A DNA stretch of 64,000 nucleotides, taken from positions 1,612,001 to 1,676,000 of the forward strand of contig NZ_CP026377.1 of NCBI RefSeq assembly GCF_002953195.1. The letters run 5' to 3'. This DNA is from Mixta gaviniae. Lineage in GTDB: Bacteria > Pseudomonadota > Gammaproteobacteria > Enterobacterales > Enterobacteriaceae. The position numbers were made by a program, and so were the translations under genes. Position 1 is the first letter of the stretch; each line of letters opens with the position of its first letter. The notes beneath the pieces were generated by a model. It was not told where the DNA came from, did no database searches, and was given only the letters and a program-made list of their open reading frames with translations. This document shows positions 8,284-19,165 of the stretch, piece by piece.

Positions 8284-8949
8284 ATGTCACTACGCACCAC
8301 GTCTCTGGGCGACATCGCCCTTACCGTGCCCGGCTCAACCGCGCTGTTCCATAAATACGATCTCGATTTCTGCTGCGGCGGTAAACGCACGCTGGGCGAG
8401 ATGGCCGAGCGGCGCGGGCTTGATATCGATCAGCTTGAACAGGAGCTGCAGCAGCTGCAGCTGCAGGAAAACAGTGATGAAAACTGGCGTGCCGTGCCGC
8501 TGGCGGCGCTGATTGCACATATTATCGCGCGCTACCACAATCAACATCGCCAGCAGTTGCCCGATCTGATTGCGATGGCGGAAAAGGTGGAGCGCGTTCA
8601 CGGCGCAAAGCCTGCCTGCCCGCGCGGCCTGGCAAAAGTAATTGACGAGGTTTACCAGCATCTCAGCAGCCATATGATGAAAGAGGAGCGGGTGCTGTTT
8701 CCGATGATTGAGCAGGGCTTCGGCTCCCACGCCGCCGATCCGATCGCGGTGATGGAGATGGAGCATAATGAGGCGGGTGAGCAGCTGGAAACCATCAAGG
8801 CGCTGACCCATAACCTGACGCCACCGGAAGGCGCCTGCACGACCTGGCGCGCGCTTTACACCGGTATCGATCGTTTTATCCAGGATCTGATGCAGCATAT
8901 TCATCTGGAAAATAATCTGCTGTTCCCGCGCGCGCTGCGCGGCGAGTAA
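8284..8949 (+). CDS. ytfE: iron-sulfur cluster repair di-iron protein YtfE (RIC)
   Basis: A 221-residue cytosolic di-iron protein that helps restore Fe-S clusters damaged by NO or oxidants. The N-terminal ScdA-type domain carries the DFCCGGKRTL motif (Cys30, Cys31). The hemerythrin-like C-terminal domain has the expected iron ligands in IARYHNQHRQQ, SSHMMKEERVLFP, EMEHNEAGEQ and MQHIHLENNLLFPR. Length matches E. coli (220). The start follows TGAGG with eight-base spacing. In E. coli ytfE is at a distant locus; here it is 1.4 kb from hcp, and both have NsrR sites, so this block looks like a local NO-defence cluster. Confidence 0.95.
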   Translation: MSLRTTSLGDIALTVPGSTALFHKYDLDFCCGGKRTLGEMAERRGLDIDQLEQELQQLQLQENSDENWRAVPLAALIAHIIARYHNQHRQQLPDLIAMAEKVERVHGAKPACPRGLAKVIDEVYQHLSSHMMKEERVLFPMIEQGFGSHAADPIAVMEMEHNEAGEQLETIKALTHNLTPPEGACTTWRALYTGIDRFIQDLMQHIHLENNLLFPRALRGE

Positions 8950-9011
8950 GCATATCGGGCGGCAGCGGCGCTGGAGTTGGCCTGCGGCATCGGCGCTTGC
9001 CGCCGCCGGCC

Positions 9012-9063
9012 TCAGGCGCTGCCCACGGCCTGCCGCCGGCACGCCTGACTTGCTCTTCTTTTT
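9012..9063 (+). terminator. probable terminator of ytfE
   Basis: TCAGGCG at 9012-9018 pairs with CGCCTGA at 9042-9048, with further GC pairing inside. A T-rich run (CTTCTTTTT) follows to 9063. The loop is large, so the call is moderate. Confidence 0.5.
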
Positions 9064-9093
9064 GTCGCCGCGCATTTCGGCCGAGTCTGCCGC

Positions 9094-9133
9094 AAAAAAA
9101 ACCGTGCGCGATCGGCCGCTTAAGCGCGCACGG
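9094..9133 (-). terminator. strong orphan intrinsic terminator
   Basis: On the minus strand CCGTGCGCG pairs with CGCGCACGG (nine pairs, 14-base loop) and is followed by eight T residues. The plus strand has no T run after the stem, so it works only leftward. The nearest leftward gene, cspD, already has its own terminator at 9324-9355. Confidence 0.75.
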
Positions 9134-9323
9134 CACAAAGGGTTTAGCGCGCCCTATCGCAACCGCTATGCTTGGCTTCGCGCCCGGCTCGGGAACCAGG
9201 CGCCTTGCCTGCAGAGTTAACCGTTGATGCTGTTCGGCGCGTTTGCCGCAGGAGAACAGCGCGGGGCCGGGTTGAAAACAGTCGCGTTACCCCCATCCTT
9301 AAAACGTAACCATCGTGTGTAAT

Positions 9324-9355
9324 AAAAATGCCAGCATCCGTGGCTGGCATTTTTT
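9324..9355 (-). terminator. cspD terminator (symmetrical)
   Basis: AAAAATGCCAGC and GCTGGCATTTTT form a 12-pair stem with a seven-base loop, with T runs on both strands. It lies 32 bases after the cspD stop. Confidence 0.85.
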
Positions 9356-9387
9356 AGTCGGGTTGTACAGAATGTGTCAGCACAGGT

Positions 9388-9615
9388 TCAGGCACGGAGG
9401 CCTTCGGCCGCTTCCAGCGGAACGATAAGGCTGGCGTGATTGCCTTTCGGGCCTTCATGGACAGCAAACTGAACGGGTTGCCCGGCTTTGAGCGTCCTGT
9501 ATCCCTCCATCTGGATTGAGGAATAGTGGGCAAAGATATCATCGCCGCCGCCGATCGGGCAGATAAAGCCGAATCCTTTGGCGTTGTTGAACCATTTAAC
9601 TGTACCCTTCTCCAT
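9388..9615 (-). CDS. cspD: cold shock-like protein CspD
   Basis: A 75-residue single cold-shock domain protein; E. coli CspD (74 residues) binds single-stranded DNA, inhibits replication and is made in stationary phase or starvation rather than cold. The start MEKGTVKWFNNAKGFGFI matches the family; an upstream in-frame start at 9639 would add eight unrelated residues and is rejected. The RNP1 motif KGFGFI and RNP2-like DDIFAH are intact. It is divergent from clpS, the conserved E. coli arrangement; CspD is a Lon substrate in E. coli. Confidence 0.96.
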   Translation of the reverse strand: MEKGTVKWFNNAKGFGFICPIGGGDDIFAHYSSIQMEGYRTLKAGQPVQFAVHEGPKGNHASLIVPLEAAEGLRA

Positions 9616-9937
9616 ACTTCTGGTTCCCTCGCAAGACATTTTTTTACTGTGTAGGTGAGGTAGCGAAGCGATTGCGTTGTTTAAAACGCAATCAGCCTGA
9701 GCTTGTAGAATGTAGAGAAACGAGGGGAAGCGTCAAGCCATCGGCGGGTTCAGGCGTTGATCAAATCGCCAAACTTTGAGGCAGTTAACGCTATTTTCAA
9801 ATTTGTGATAGCGGTCGCGCCTTACGGCGAACAGATATTTTTTCACCCGCGCGAAGCCCTACGGCGCGCGTGTTACACTGATGATATGGCATGCGGCTTT
9901 TCGTGCCAGCGCGCAACACAGATTACGACGGAACACT
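9616..9937. other. cspD-clpS divergent promoter region
   Basis: 322 bases with no gene. The part nearest cspD has a perfect inverted repeat (9670-9693). The clpS side is AT-rich to about 9820. I see no clear consensus promoter hexamers, and no tRNA or repeat. Confidence 0.6.
9670..9693 (-). promoter_or_regulatory. inverted repeat in the cspD leader or promoter
   Basis: GATTGCGTT and AACGCAATC form a perfect nine-base inverted repeat around a GTTTAA spacer, 55-78 bases upstream of the cspD start. It could be a protein-binding palindrome or an mRNA leader hairpin. No regulator is assigned. Confidence 0.45.
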
Positions 9938-10258
9938 ATGGGAAACACTAACGACTGGCTTAACTTTGAACATCTTGCAGAAGAGAAACTGCGCGAAGGC
10001 CTCAAGCCGCCTTCGATGTATAAAGTTATACTCAACAATGACGATTACACACCTATGGAATTTGTTATTGACGTTCTGCAAAAGTTCTTTTCTTATGATA
10101 TTGAGCGTGCAACGCAACTGATGCTCAAGGTGCATTATCAGGGTAAGGCGATTTGCGGCGTGTTTACTGCCGAGGTGGCAGAAACCAAAGTCGCGCAGGT
10201 GAATCGCTATGCTAAAGAGCATGAGCATCCGTTGCTGTGTACGCTGGAAAAAGCCTGA
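9938..10258 (+). CDS. clpS: ATP-dependent Clp protease adaptor ClpS
   Basis: A 106-residue adaptor that binds N-degron substrates and hands them to ClpAP. The start [16 protein letters not shown] matches E. coli ClpS in sequence and length; the longer frame from 9881 is rejected. The substrate pocket region [19 protein letters not shown] and the ClpA-binding [19 protein letters not shown] are conserved, as is the C-terminus [11 protein letters not shown]. clpA starts 57 bases after the stop, giving the usual clpS-clpA order. Confidence 0.97.
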   Translation: MGNTNDWLNFEHLAEEKLREGLKPPSMYKVILNNDDYTPMEFVIDVLQKFFSYDIERATQLMLKVHYQGKAICGVFTAEVAETKVAQVNRYAKEHEHPLLCTLEKA

Positions 10259-10314
10259 CCGGCGTCGTGCCATTCCGGCATGAACTGTAGGGCGATAATT
10301 GGGGGAGGTGCCTA

Positions 10315-12591
10315 ATGCTCAATCAAGAACTGGAACTCAGTTTAAACATGGCTTTCGCCAGAGCGCGTGAGCACCGTCATGAATTTATGACCGTCGAGCA
10401 TCTGTTGCTGGCACTGCTCAGCAACCCGTCGGCCAGAGAGGCACTGGAAGCCTGTACGGTGGATATTGTGGCTCTGCGTCAGGAGCTCGAAGCCTTCATC
10501 GAACAAACCACGCCGGTGCTGCCCGCGACGGAAGAAGAGCGCGATACGCAACCGACGCTCAGCTTCCAGCGTGTCTTGCAGCGTGCGGTTTTCCACGTTC
10601 AGTCCTCCGGCCGTAGTGAAGTCTCCGGCGCGAATGTGCTGGTGGCCATTTTCAGCGAGCAAGAGTCTCAGGCGGCCTATCTGCTGCGCAAGCACGAAGT
10701 CAGCCGTCTCGACGTGGTGAACTTTATCTCCCACGGCACGCGTAAAGATGAGCCGGGCCAGTCGCAGGGTCCGGAAAATCAGATCAACGAAGAGCAGGCA
10801 GGCGGGGAGGAGCGTATGGAAAACTTCACCACCAATCTTAACCAGCTTGCTCGCGTTGGCGGTATCGATCCGCTGATCGGCCGCGACAAAGAGCTGGAGC
10901 GTACGGTTCAGGTACTCTGCCGCCGTCGTAAAAATAACCCGCTGCTGGTGGGTGAGTCGGGCGTCGGTAAAACCGCGATTGCCGAAGGTCTTGCCTGGCG
11001 TATTGTGCAGGGCGATGTACCGGAAGTGATGAAAGATTGCACTATCTATTCGCTTGATATCGGTTCGCTGCTGGCTGGCACCAAATACCGCGGCGATTTT
11101 GAGAAACGCTTTAAAGCATTGCTGAAACAGCTGGAGCAGGATGAAAGCAGCATCCTGTTTATCGATGAGATCCATACTATCATCGGCGCCGGCGCCGCGT
11201 CCGGCGGCCAGGTTGATGCCGCTAACCTGATCAAACCGCTGCTGTCGAGCGGACGAATTCGCGTGATGGGTTCCACGACCTATCAGGAATTCAGCAACAT
11301 TTTTGAGAAAGATCGCGCGCTGGCGCGTCGTTTCCAGAAAATCGACATCACTGAGCCGAGTGTTGACGAAACGGTACAGATCCTGAACGGGCTGAAGCCG
11401 AAGTACGAAGCGCATCACGATGTGCGCTATACCGCAAAAGCGGTGCGTGCGGCAGTAGAGCTGGCGGTGAAATATATCAACGACCGTCATCTGCCCGATA
11501 AGGCGATTGACGTGATTGATGAAGCGGGCGCACGCAGTCGGCTGATGCCGGTCAGCAAGCGTAAAAAGACCGTCAACGTCGCGGATATCGAATCGGTTGT
11601 GGCGCGTATCGCCCGTATTCCGGAGAAAAGCGTCTCCGCGACCGATCGTGATACGCTGAAAAATCTCGGCGAGCGGCTGAAAATGCTGGTGTTCGGGCAG
11701 GATAACGCTATCGAGGCGTTGACTGAGGCGATCAAAATGAGCCGCGCCGGGCTGGGCCACGATCGTAAACCGGTCGGGTCATTCCTGTTCGCCGGGCCGA
11801 CCGGGGTCGGTAAAACCGAAGTGACAGTTCAGCTGGCGAAAGCGCTGGGCATTGAGCTGCTGCGTTTTGATATGTCCGAGTATATGGAACGTCATACCGT
11901 CAGCCGCCTGATCGGCGCGCCTCCGGGCTATGTCGGTTTCGACCAGGGCGGCCTGCTGACCGATGCGGTAATCAAGCATCCGCACGCGGTGGTGTTGCTG
12001 GATGAGATTGAAAAGGCGCATCCCGACGTCTTTAACCTGCTGCTGCAGGTGATGGATAACGGCATGCTGACCGACAACAACGGACGCAAGGCAGATTTCC
12101 GCAACGTGGTACTGGTGATGACCACCAACGCCGGCGTGCGTGAAACCGAGCGTAAATCGATCGGCCTTATCCACCAGGATAACAGCACCGATGCGATGGA
12201 AGAGATCAAGAAGATCTTTACACCGGAGTTCCGTAACCGTCTCGACAATATCATCTGGTTCGATCACCTCTCCGCGGAGGTTATTCATCAGGTGGTGGAT
12301 AAGTTTATCGTGGAACTGCAGGCGCAGCTGGATGCGAAGGGCGTTTCGCTGGAAGTGAGCGACGAAGCGCGTGAATGGCTGGCGGTGAAAGGTTACGACA
12401 AAGCGATGGGCGCTCGTCCGATGGCGCGTACCGTGCAGGAAAACCTGAAAAAACCGTTGGCGAACGAGCTGCTGTTTGGCTCGCTGGTGGAAGGGGGATC
12501 GGTTTCGGTGGCGCTCGATAAAGAGAAAAACCAGCTGACCTACCATTTCGTCAGCGCCGAGAAGCGCAAAACCGAAGGCACCGTGCATTAA
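10315..12591 (+). CDS. clpA: ATP-dependent Clp protease ATP-binding subunit ClpA
   Basis: A 758-residue AAA+ unfoldase, the same length as E. coli ClpA; it unfolds substrates and feeds them to ClpP. An N-terminal Clp repeat domain (binds ClpS) is followed by AAA module 1 (Walker A GESGVGKT at residue 213, Walker [10 protein letters not shown]) and AAA module 2 (Walker A GPTGVGKT at residue 494, Walker [16 protein letters not shown], arginine finger region FRNRLDN). The ClpP-docking loop of the IGL type appears as IGLIHQD near residue 617. The ATG follows GGGGGAGGT. Two near-identical terminators follow. Confidence 0.98.
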   Translation: MLNQELELSLNMAFARAREHRHEFMTVEHLLLALLSNPSAREALEACTVDIVALRQELEAFIEQTTPVLPATEEERDTQPTLSFQRVLQRAVFHVQSSGRSEVSGANVLVAIFSEQESQAAYLLRKHEVSRLDVVNFISHGTRKDEPGQSQGPENQINEEQAGGEERMENFTTNLNQLARVGGIDPLIGRDKELERTVQVLCRRRKNNPLLVGESGVGKTAIAEGLAWRIVQGDVPEVMKDCTIYSLDIGSLLAGTKYRGDFEKRFKALLKQLEQDESSILFIDEIHTIIGAGAASGGQVDAANLIKPLLSSGRIRVMGSTTYQEFSNIFEKDRALARRFQKIDITEPSVDETVQILNGLKPKYEAHHDVRYTAKAVRAAVELAVKYINDRHLPDKAIDVIDEAGARSRLMPVSKRKKTVNVADIESVVARIARIPEKSVSATDRDTLKNLGERLKMLVFGQDNAIEALTEAIKMSRAGLGHDRKPVGSFLFAGPTGVGKTEVTVQLAKALGIELLRFDMSEYMERHTVSRLIGAPPGYVGFDQGGLLTDAVIKHPHAVVLLDEIEKAHPDVFNLLLQVMDNGMLTDNNGRKADFRNVVLVMTTNAGVRETERKSIGLIHQDNSTDAMEEIKKIFTPEFRNRLDNIIWFDHLSAEVIHQVVDKFIVELQAQLDAKGVSLEVSDEAREWLAVKGYDKAMGARPMARTVQENLKKPLANELLFGSLVEGGSVSVALDKEKNQLTYHFVSAEKRKTEGTVH

Positions 12592-12614
12592 GCCCGGCGC
12601 CGGGGCAGCAAAAC

Positions 12615-12642
12615 AAAAGGCCGGATCGCTCCGGCCTTTTTT
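12615..12642 (+). terminator. clpA terminator
   Basis: AAAAGGCCGG and CCGGCCTTTT form a perfect stem with an ATCGCT loop and a T run. It lies 24 bases after the clpA stop. Confidence 0.85.
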
Positions 12643-12675
12643 CCGTTGGTGATAACGGTAAACGTCAGAAATGCG

Positions 12676-12702
12676 AAAGGCCGGAAAATCCGGCCTTTTT
12701 TT
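12676..12702 (-). terminator. infA terminator
   Basis: AAAGGCCGG and CCGGCCTTT form a stem with an AAAAT loop. It has T runs on both sides but is placed to serve leftward infA transcripts. Its stem is almost the same as that of the clpA terminator 60 bases away. The E. coli tRNA gene serW, which sits between clpA and infA, is absent. Confidence 0.75.
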
Positions 12703-12743
12703 ATCAGTCAGGCGTTAATATCGGCATTAACGCAGCACTTCTC

Positions 12744-13022
<279 letters not shown>

Positions 13023-13043
13023 TTATGTAAAGAATAGTTGGCT

Positions 13044-13049
13044 ATTATA
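13044..13049 (-). promoter_or_regulatory. infA proximal promoter, extended -10
   Basis: The minus strand reads TTGGTATAATAG: a perfect TATAAT with an upstream TG. The -35 is poor. The implied leader is about 75 bases. Confidence 0.65.
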
Positions 13050-13253
13050 CCAACGCCCGCATGCACCTGTAGCGCAGCACACAGGCATAACCTTCGTCGT
13101 CTGATGACAGTGACGCTAGCGAGGGGGAACAGCGGCTAAGAATCTGTTAACCGGCCATAACCAGAAATAACAGTTCTAGAGATGCATGGTGATTCCCAGC
13201 CTGGTAATTCCGATGCGCTGACGCGATAAACGGACGACATACCAAACTTTCCT

Positions 13254-13259
13254 ATTATA
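13254..13259 (-). promoter_or_regulatory. infA distal promoter, extended -10
   Basis: The minus strand reads GTGGTATAATAGG, just after the aat stop. It again has a perfect TATAAT with TG and no clear -35. It would give a leader of about 285 bases. Confidence 0.55.
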
Positions 13260-13269
13260 CCACTATTCA

Positions 13270-13992
13270 TCACGGTTGCGTGTAAAACATGTTTCCGTCG
13301 GCAAAAAGCGTCCCGCTCTGCCAGCACGCCTCGCTAACCGGAGCCTGCGCCAGCCGGCTCAGCGCCAGCAAATAGTCGATGCGCGGGATCTCGCGCGCGC
13401 CGAGTGACGCGGTATGCGGGTTCAGCACCTGGCAGTCGATAAGCTGGCCGCCATGCTGCTTAAAGTGCTGACAGAAGACCAGCAGCGCGGTTTTCGACGC
13501 GTTCTCGCGACGGCTGAACATCGACTCGCCGCAGAAAATCTGCCCCAACGCCAGGCCATACATGCCGCCGACCAGTTCTTCGTCGAACCAGACTTCGACC
13601 GAGTGGGCATGCCCCAGATCGTACAGACGTCCCCAGGCGCGTTTAACCTCCGGGGTGATCCAGGTGCCTTCATCGCGTGCGCTGGCGCAGCCTTCAATCA
13701 CCTCGGCAAAGGCGCGGTTCATGGTAACGGCGTAGGGCGAGCGGCGATGGAAGCGCTTCATGCTGCGGCTGAAGTGAAAGCCATCCGGCAGCAGCACGGC
13801 GCGCGGATCGGGCGACCACCATAAGATCGGGTCGCCCGGCGAAAACCAGGGGAAAATGCCGCGGTGATAGGCGTTAAGCAGGCGCGCCGGGCTTAAATCG
13901 CCGCCCATCGCCAGCAGGCCGTTGGGTTCACGCAGCGCCATTTCCGGCGGCGGAAAATTAAGCGATTCGCGTGAGAGCTGAATCAGTCGCAT
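13270..13992 (-). CDS. aat: leucyl/phenylalanyl-tRNA-protein transferase
   Basis: A 240-residue cytosolic enzyme that adds Leu or Phe from tRNA to proteins with N-terminal Lys or Arg, making N-degrons for ClpS-ClpAP, whose genes lie just beyond infA. Family blocks are clear: [75 protein letters not shown] and [14 protein letters not shown]. The last 15 residues differ from E. coli and make it slightly longer (234 there). It starts 33 bases after the cydC stop, so it may be read with cydDC. Confidence 0.96.
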   Translation of the reverse strand: MRLIQLSRESLNFPPPEMALREPNGLLAMGGDLSPARLLNAYHRGIFPWFSPGDPILWWSPDPRAVLLPDGFHFSRSMKRFHRRSPYAVTMNRAFAEVIEGCASARDEGTWITPEVKRAWGRLYDLGHAHSVEVWFDEELVGGMYGLALGQIFCGESMFSRRENASKTALLVFCQHFKQHGGQLIDCQVLNPHTASLGAREIPRIDYLLALSRLAQAPVSEACWQSGTLFADGNMFYTQP

Positions 13993-14025
13993 TTCTGGTA
14001 TGTCCCGCAGTGTCGAGAGCTATGA

Positions 14026-15759
14026 CTATAGCGTAAACCGCTGCTGAAAATGCCAGTAGCGGCCGCGTTTTGACATCAATGCCTGATGGCTTCCCTGCTC
14101 AATGATCTCGCCGTCATCCATGACGTAAATCCGGTCGACGTCACTCAGGCCCTGCAGACGGTGGGTCACCATTATCACCGTTTTGTTCGCGGTGACGCGC
14201 GCCAGCAGCGCCAGGATATGTTTTTCCGTTTCAGCATCCAACCCTTCCGTTGGTTCGTCAAGCAGCATCAGCGGGCTATTGTGCAGCAGCGCGCGCGCAA
14301 TCGCCAGACGCCGCAGCTCGCCGCCGGAAAGTTGACGGCCGCCTTCGCCGAGCCAGGCGTTCAGACCCTGCTCGCCGCTCAGCAGTTTTTCCAGCCCGAC
14401 CTGCGCCAGCACCGCGCGCAGCGCATCGTCGCTGCTGTCGGGCGCGGCCAGCAGCAGGTTATCGCGCAGCGTCTGGTTAAACAGATGCACCCGCTGACTG
14501 ACGACGCTAATTTCCGCACGCAGCGCAGGCTCGCTCCATTCGCTCAGCGGCTGCTGCCCAAGATGGATCTCGCCTGCCTGCGGATCCCAGGCGCGTGTCA
14601 GCAGCTGTAACAGCGTGGTTTTACCGCAGCCGGTAGGGCCCAGTAGCGCGACGGTTTCGCCCGGCTGAACCCGCAGCGACAGGTGACGCAGCGCCGGCGT
14701 CACGGCGTTGGGATAGGAGAAGCTGACATCGATAACCGCCAGCGCGCCGCGCGCCGCCGAAGAAACGGGCTGCTTTTCAGAAAAGCGCACGCCAGATGGC
14801 TGGCCGATAATCTGCTGGATACGGCTGGCGGAGGCGAAAACCTGGCCAAGATGCAGAAACGCCGCGCCTACCGGCGCCAGCGCTTCGAAGGCCGCCAGCG
14901 CGCAGAAAACGAACAGCGCGATCAACGCGCCCGGCGGCGACCACTGGCCGACGCCTTCCGCGCTGAGCCAGAGCAGCAGCGTCACCGTTGCGCCGCTGAT
15001 CAGCAGCAGTAGCGCCTGCGACAGGCCCGTCAGGCTCGCCTGACGACGCTGCGCCCGCTGCCAGCGCGCTTCGGTTTCGTCCAGTCGCGCGCGGCTCGCC
15101 TCGAGGCCGCCGTAGAGCGCCAGTTCCGCCTGCGCCTGCAGCCAGCCGGTCAGCTGTAGCCGGTAGCGCGCGCGCTGCGCGGTAATGGTCTCGCCAGCCG
15201 GACGGCCGATACGGTAAAACAGCGGTGGCAGCAACAGCAATGTCAGCAGCATGATGCCGCCCAACGTCAGTGCCAGCGCGCGGTCCAGCCAGCTCAGGCC
15301 GACCGTTACCACGATAATCACCATCAACGCGCCGACAAAAGGCGAAATGATGCGCAGATAGAGATGATCGAGCGTATCAACATCGGCGACAAAACGGTTA
15401 AGCAGGTCGCCCTGGCGAAAGCGCGCCAGGCCCGCCGGCGACAGTGGGAGCAGACGGCTGAAAGTGAATACGCGCAGATGTTGCAACACGCGGAAGGTGC
15501 CGTCATGGCTGACCAGCCGCTCAAAATAGCGCGCAACGGTGCGTATGATAGCCGCGCCGCGCACGCCCGCCGCAGGCAGCATGTAATTAAAGCTGTAGAG
15601 CCCGGCGGCGCCCGCCAGCGACGAAGCGGCGAGGAACCAGCCGGAGAGGGTCAGCAGTCCGACGCTGGCCAGCAGCGTCACAATAGCCAGCACGATGCCA
15701 AGCGCCAGCCGCCAGAAATGACGGCGATAGAGCCGCAGAAAAGGTCGCAGAGTGGTCAT
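14026..15759 (-). CDS. cydC: heterodimeric ABC exporter subunit CydC
   Basis: A 577-residue half-transporter (E. coli 573) that with CydD exports glutathione and cysteine to the periplasm and is needed for assembly of cytochrome bd oxidase. About six membrane segments occupy residues 1-310, with the conserved block LTLSGWFLAASSLAG and SFNYMLPAAGVRG. The nucleotide-binding domain has Walker [13 protein letters not shown], signature LSGGELRRLAIARAL and Walker B LMLLDEPTEGLD. Its ATG overlaps the cydD stop as ATGA (15756-15759), so the two subunits are translationally coupled. Confidence 0.97.
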   Translation of the reverse strand: MTTLRPFLRLYRRHFWRLALGIVLAIVTLLASVGLLTLSGWFLAASSLAGAAGLYSFNYMLPAAGVRGAAIIRTVARYFERLVSHDGTFRVLQHLRVFTFSRLLPLSPAGLARFRQGDLLNRFVADVDTLDHLYLRIISPFVGALMVIIVVTVGLSWLDRALALTLGGIMLLTLLLLPPLFYRIGRPAGETITAQRARYRLQLTGWLQAQAELALYGGLEASRARLDETEARWQRAQRRQASLTGLSQALLLLISGATVTLLLWLSAEGVGQWSPPGALIALFVFCALAAFEALAPVGAAFLHLGQVFASASRIQQIIGQPSGVRFSEKQPVSSAARGALAVIDVSFSYPNAVTPALRHLSLRVQPGETVALLGPTGCGKTTLLQLLTRAWDPQAGEIHLGQQPLSEWSEPALRAEISVVSQRVHLFNQTLRDNLLLAAPDSSDDALRAVLAQVGLEKLLSGEQGLNAWLGEGGRQLSGGELRRLAIARALLHNSPLMLLDEPTEGLDAETEKHILALLARVTANKTVIMVTHRLQGLSDVDRIYVMDDGEIIEQGSHQALMSKRGRYWHFQQRFTL

Positions 15760-17528
15760 GATGACTGTTCCTCCTGACGGTGGCTCAGCAGGGCGGTAAA
15801 GGCACCCTGCTGTTGGGTTAGCTGTTGCCAGCTGCCGCGCTGAACAAGCTGGCCGTCGCGCATCACCCAGATTTCATCCCACTGCGCCAGCTCATTAAGC
15901 TGATGGGTCACCATCAGCGTGGTTTGCTGATGCGATGCGGCGCGCAGCGCCTGCATCACATGCTGTTCGCTGCGCGCGTCCAGACTGGCACCCGGCTCAT
16001 CCAGCAACAGCAGACAGCACGGCTTCAGCAGCGCGCGCGCCACCGCAATACGCTGCGCCTGGCCGACAGAAAGGCCCGCGCTCTGGTCGCCGATGGCGCT
16101 GTCCAGCCCCTGCGGCAGCCGCGCAATAAACTCTGCTACCCCCGCCAGCGTCAGGACCGCCTCCAGCTGCGCCGTGGAAACCTGCTGACCGTTAAGCAGG
16201 TTATCGCGCACCGTGGCGCCTGGCAGATGTGGGTTTTGCCCTACCCAGGCGACAGCCTGATGCCAGCTGCGTCGCTGTAGCTCGCGCAGCTCATAACCGT
16301 TGACGCGCAGCGAGCCCTGGTAGGGCAGAAAACCCAACAGCACGTTTATCAGCGAGCTTTTGCCGGCGCCGCTCTGGCCGACCAGTGCGACCCGACGACC
16401 CGGCGGCAGCGTGAAATTGAGCGGCCCGGCCAGCACCGCGCCGTCCGGTGCCGTAATCACCAATTCTGCAGCTTCGATATGAAGTGGCCGATCGGTCGCT
16501 AAGATCTGCGCGCCTTGCGCCGGCGCCGGCTCCGGATGAGAAGTGAGAAAATGATGCAGCGCGTCAGCCGCACCCACCGCCTGCGCTTTCGCGTGATAAA
16601 AAGCGCCGAGGTCGCGCAGCGGTTGAAAAAACTCCGGCGCCAGAATCAACGCGAGAAAACCGGCAAACAGCGTCACCGGCTGGCCGTAGTGGCCGAAATC
16701 AAGCTCGCCCAGATAAGAGAAGCCGAAATAGACGGCGACAATGGCGATAGAGAGGGAGGCAAAAAACTCCAGCACCGCCGAGGAGAGAAACGCCAGCCGC
16801 AGCACTTCCATGGTGCGCTGCCGGAAATCTTCCGAGGCGGTGGCGATGGCGCGCGTTTCTGCTGCGCCGCGATGAAACAGCCGTAGCGTATCCAGCCCGC
16901 GCAGCCGGTCAAGGAAATCGCCGCTCAGCCGCGCCAGCGCCTGGAAATTACGTCGGTTCGCGTCGGCGGCGCCCATGCCGACCAGCGCCATAAACAGCGG
17001 GATCAACGGCGCCGTCGCCAGCAGAATCAGTCCGGCGGCCCAGTTGACCGGGAAAATCGCCACTAAAATCAGCGCGGGGATCAGAACAGCAAGGCTCATC
17101 TGCGGCAGATAGCGGGCGTAATAGTCCTGCATCTCCTCCAGCTGTTCCAGCAGTAGCGTCGCCCAGCTGCCGGCAGGTTTACCCTGAATCCAGGCGGGGC
17201 CGAGCTGCTGCAGCCGATCGAGCGCCTGCTTGCGCAGCGCACGGCGTATCTGCTCGCCTGCCCGATAGCCAGCCTGTTCGCGCAGCCAGCTGAGCAGCGC
17301 GCGCAGAGCAAAGCAGAGTAACAGCAGCAGCATTGCGGACAGAGACTGCTCGCGCGGCTGGTGGGCGCTGATTAGCTGATGCATCAGCGTCGCCAGCAGC
17401 CAGGCCTGGGCGATAATCAGCAGAGCGCTGGCTAAGCCGAGCAGGGTAGAGAGGGTAGTCCAGGGGCGTGCGTGAACGCGCTGCTGACGCAGCCAGCGGG
17501 TAAGTTGGTGTTGACGTTTCTTTTCCAT
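15756..17528 (-). CDS. cydD: heterodimeric ABC exporter subunit CydD
   Basis: A 590-residue partner of CydC (E. coli 588). The start MEKKRQHQLTRWLRQQ at 17528 lines up with E. coli; another ATG five codons upstream (17543) is possible, and the frame extends to 17615 with unrelated residues. Six membrane segments are followed by a nucleotide-binding domain with Walker A GQSGAGKSSLIN, a signature LSVGQAQRIAVARAL (V in place of the second G of LSGGQ, also so in E. coli) and Walker B LLLLDEPGASLD. It lies downstream of trxB beyond a terminator, so it probably has its own promoter in 17529-17616. Confidence 0.96.
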   Translation of the reverse strand: MEKKRQHQLTRWLRQQRVHARPWTTLSTLLGLASALLIIAQAWLLATLMHQLISAHQPREQSLSAMLLLLLCFALRALLSWLREQAGYRAGEQIRRALRKQALDRLQQLGPAWIQGKPAGSWATLLLEQLEEMQDYYARYLPQMSLAVLIPALILVAIFPVNWAAGLILLATAPLIPLFMALVGMGAADANRRNFQALARLSGDFLDRLRGLDTLRLFHRGAAETRAIATASEDFRQRTMEVLRLAFLSSAVLEFFASLSIAIVAVYFGFSYLGELDFGHYGQPVTLFAGFLALILAPEFFQPLRDLGAFYHAKAQAVGAADALHHFLTSHPEPAPAQGAQILATDRPLHIEAAELVITAPDGAVLAGPLNFTLPPGRRVALVGQSGAGKSSLINVLLGFLPYQGSLRVNGYELRELQRRSWHQAVAWVGQNPHLPGATVRDNLLNGQQVSTAQLEAVLTLAGVAEFIARLPQGLDSAIGDQSAGLSVGQAQRIAVARALLKPCCLLLLDEPGASLDARSEQHVMQALRAASHQQTTLMVTHQLNELAQWDEIWVMRDGQLVQRGSWQQLTQQQGAFTALLSHRQEEQSS

Positions 17529-17616
17529 CCGGGGCCGTTTCATCTGAAAAACAGGCTGGCCGATATCGCCAGGGAATATGCCTGCAGAGGCGCTGGCAAT
17601 GTAGCATGGCGGCAAG

Positions 17617-17645
17617 AAAAAAGGCGACTGTTCAACGGTCGCCTT
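17617..17645 (-). terminator. trxB terminator
   Basis: AAGGCGAC and GTCGCCTT form an eight-pair stem around a nine-base loop. On the minus strand it continues into TTTTTTC. It lies 29 bases after the trxB stop. Confidence 0.75.
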
Positions 17646-17673
17646 GGGTAAATAAGATCAGCTAATTAACAAG

Positions 17674-19165
<1,492 letters not shown>

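Larger units (their letters stand above)
8950..9323. other. GC-rich gene-free block between ytfE and cspD
   Basis: This block has no convincing gene. Several overlapping open frames exist on both strands, as expected from its high GC. It carries a probable ytfE terminator at 9012-9063 (+) and a strong intrinsic terminator at 9094-9133 facing the other way with no gene upstream of it. E. coli has macAB and other genes in this interval. It may be an intergenic repeat or hold a small RNA; neither is shown. Confidence 0.5.

Noticed and set aside
8335..9138. Minus-strand open frame of 267 codons over ytfE and the following gap
   Set aside because: Most of it lies opposite ytfE; the rest is GC-rich intergenic DNA containing terminators. 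No recognisable domain.
9144..9350. Minus-strand 68-codon open frame after cspD
   Set aside because: It begins inside the cspD terminator hairpin and its product is unlike any family I know. Kept only as part of the gene-free block.
10342..11760. Minus-strand open frame of 472 codons inside clpA
   Set aside because: Antisense shadow; clpA is a full-length, highly conserved gene on the other strand.
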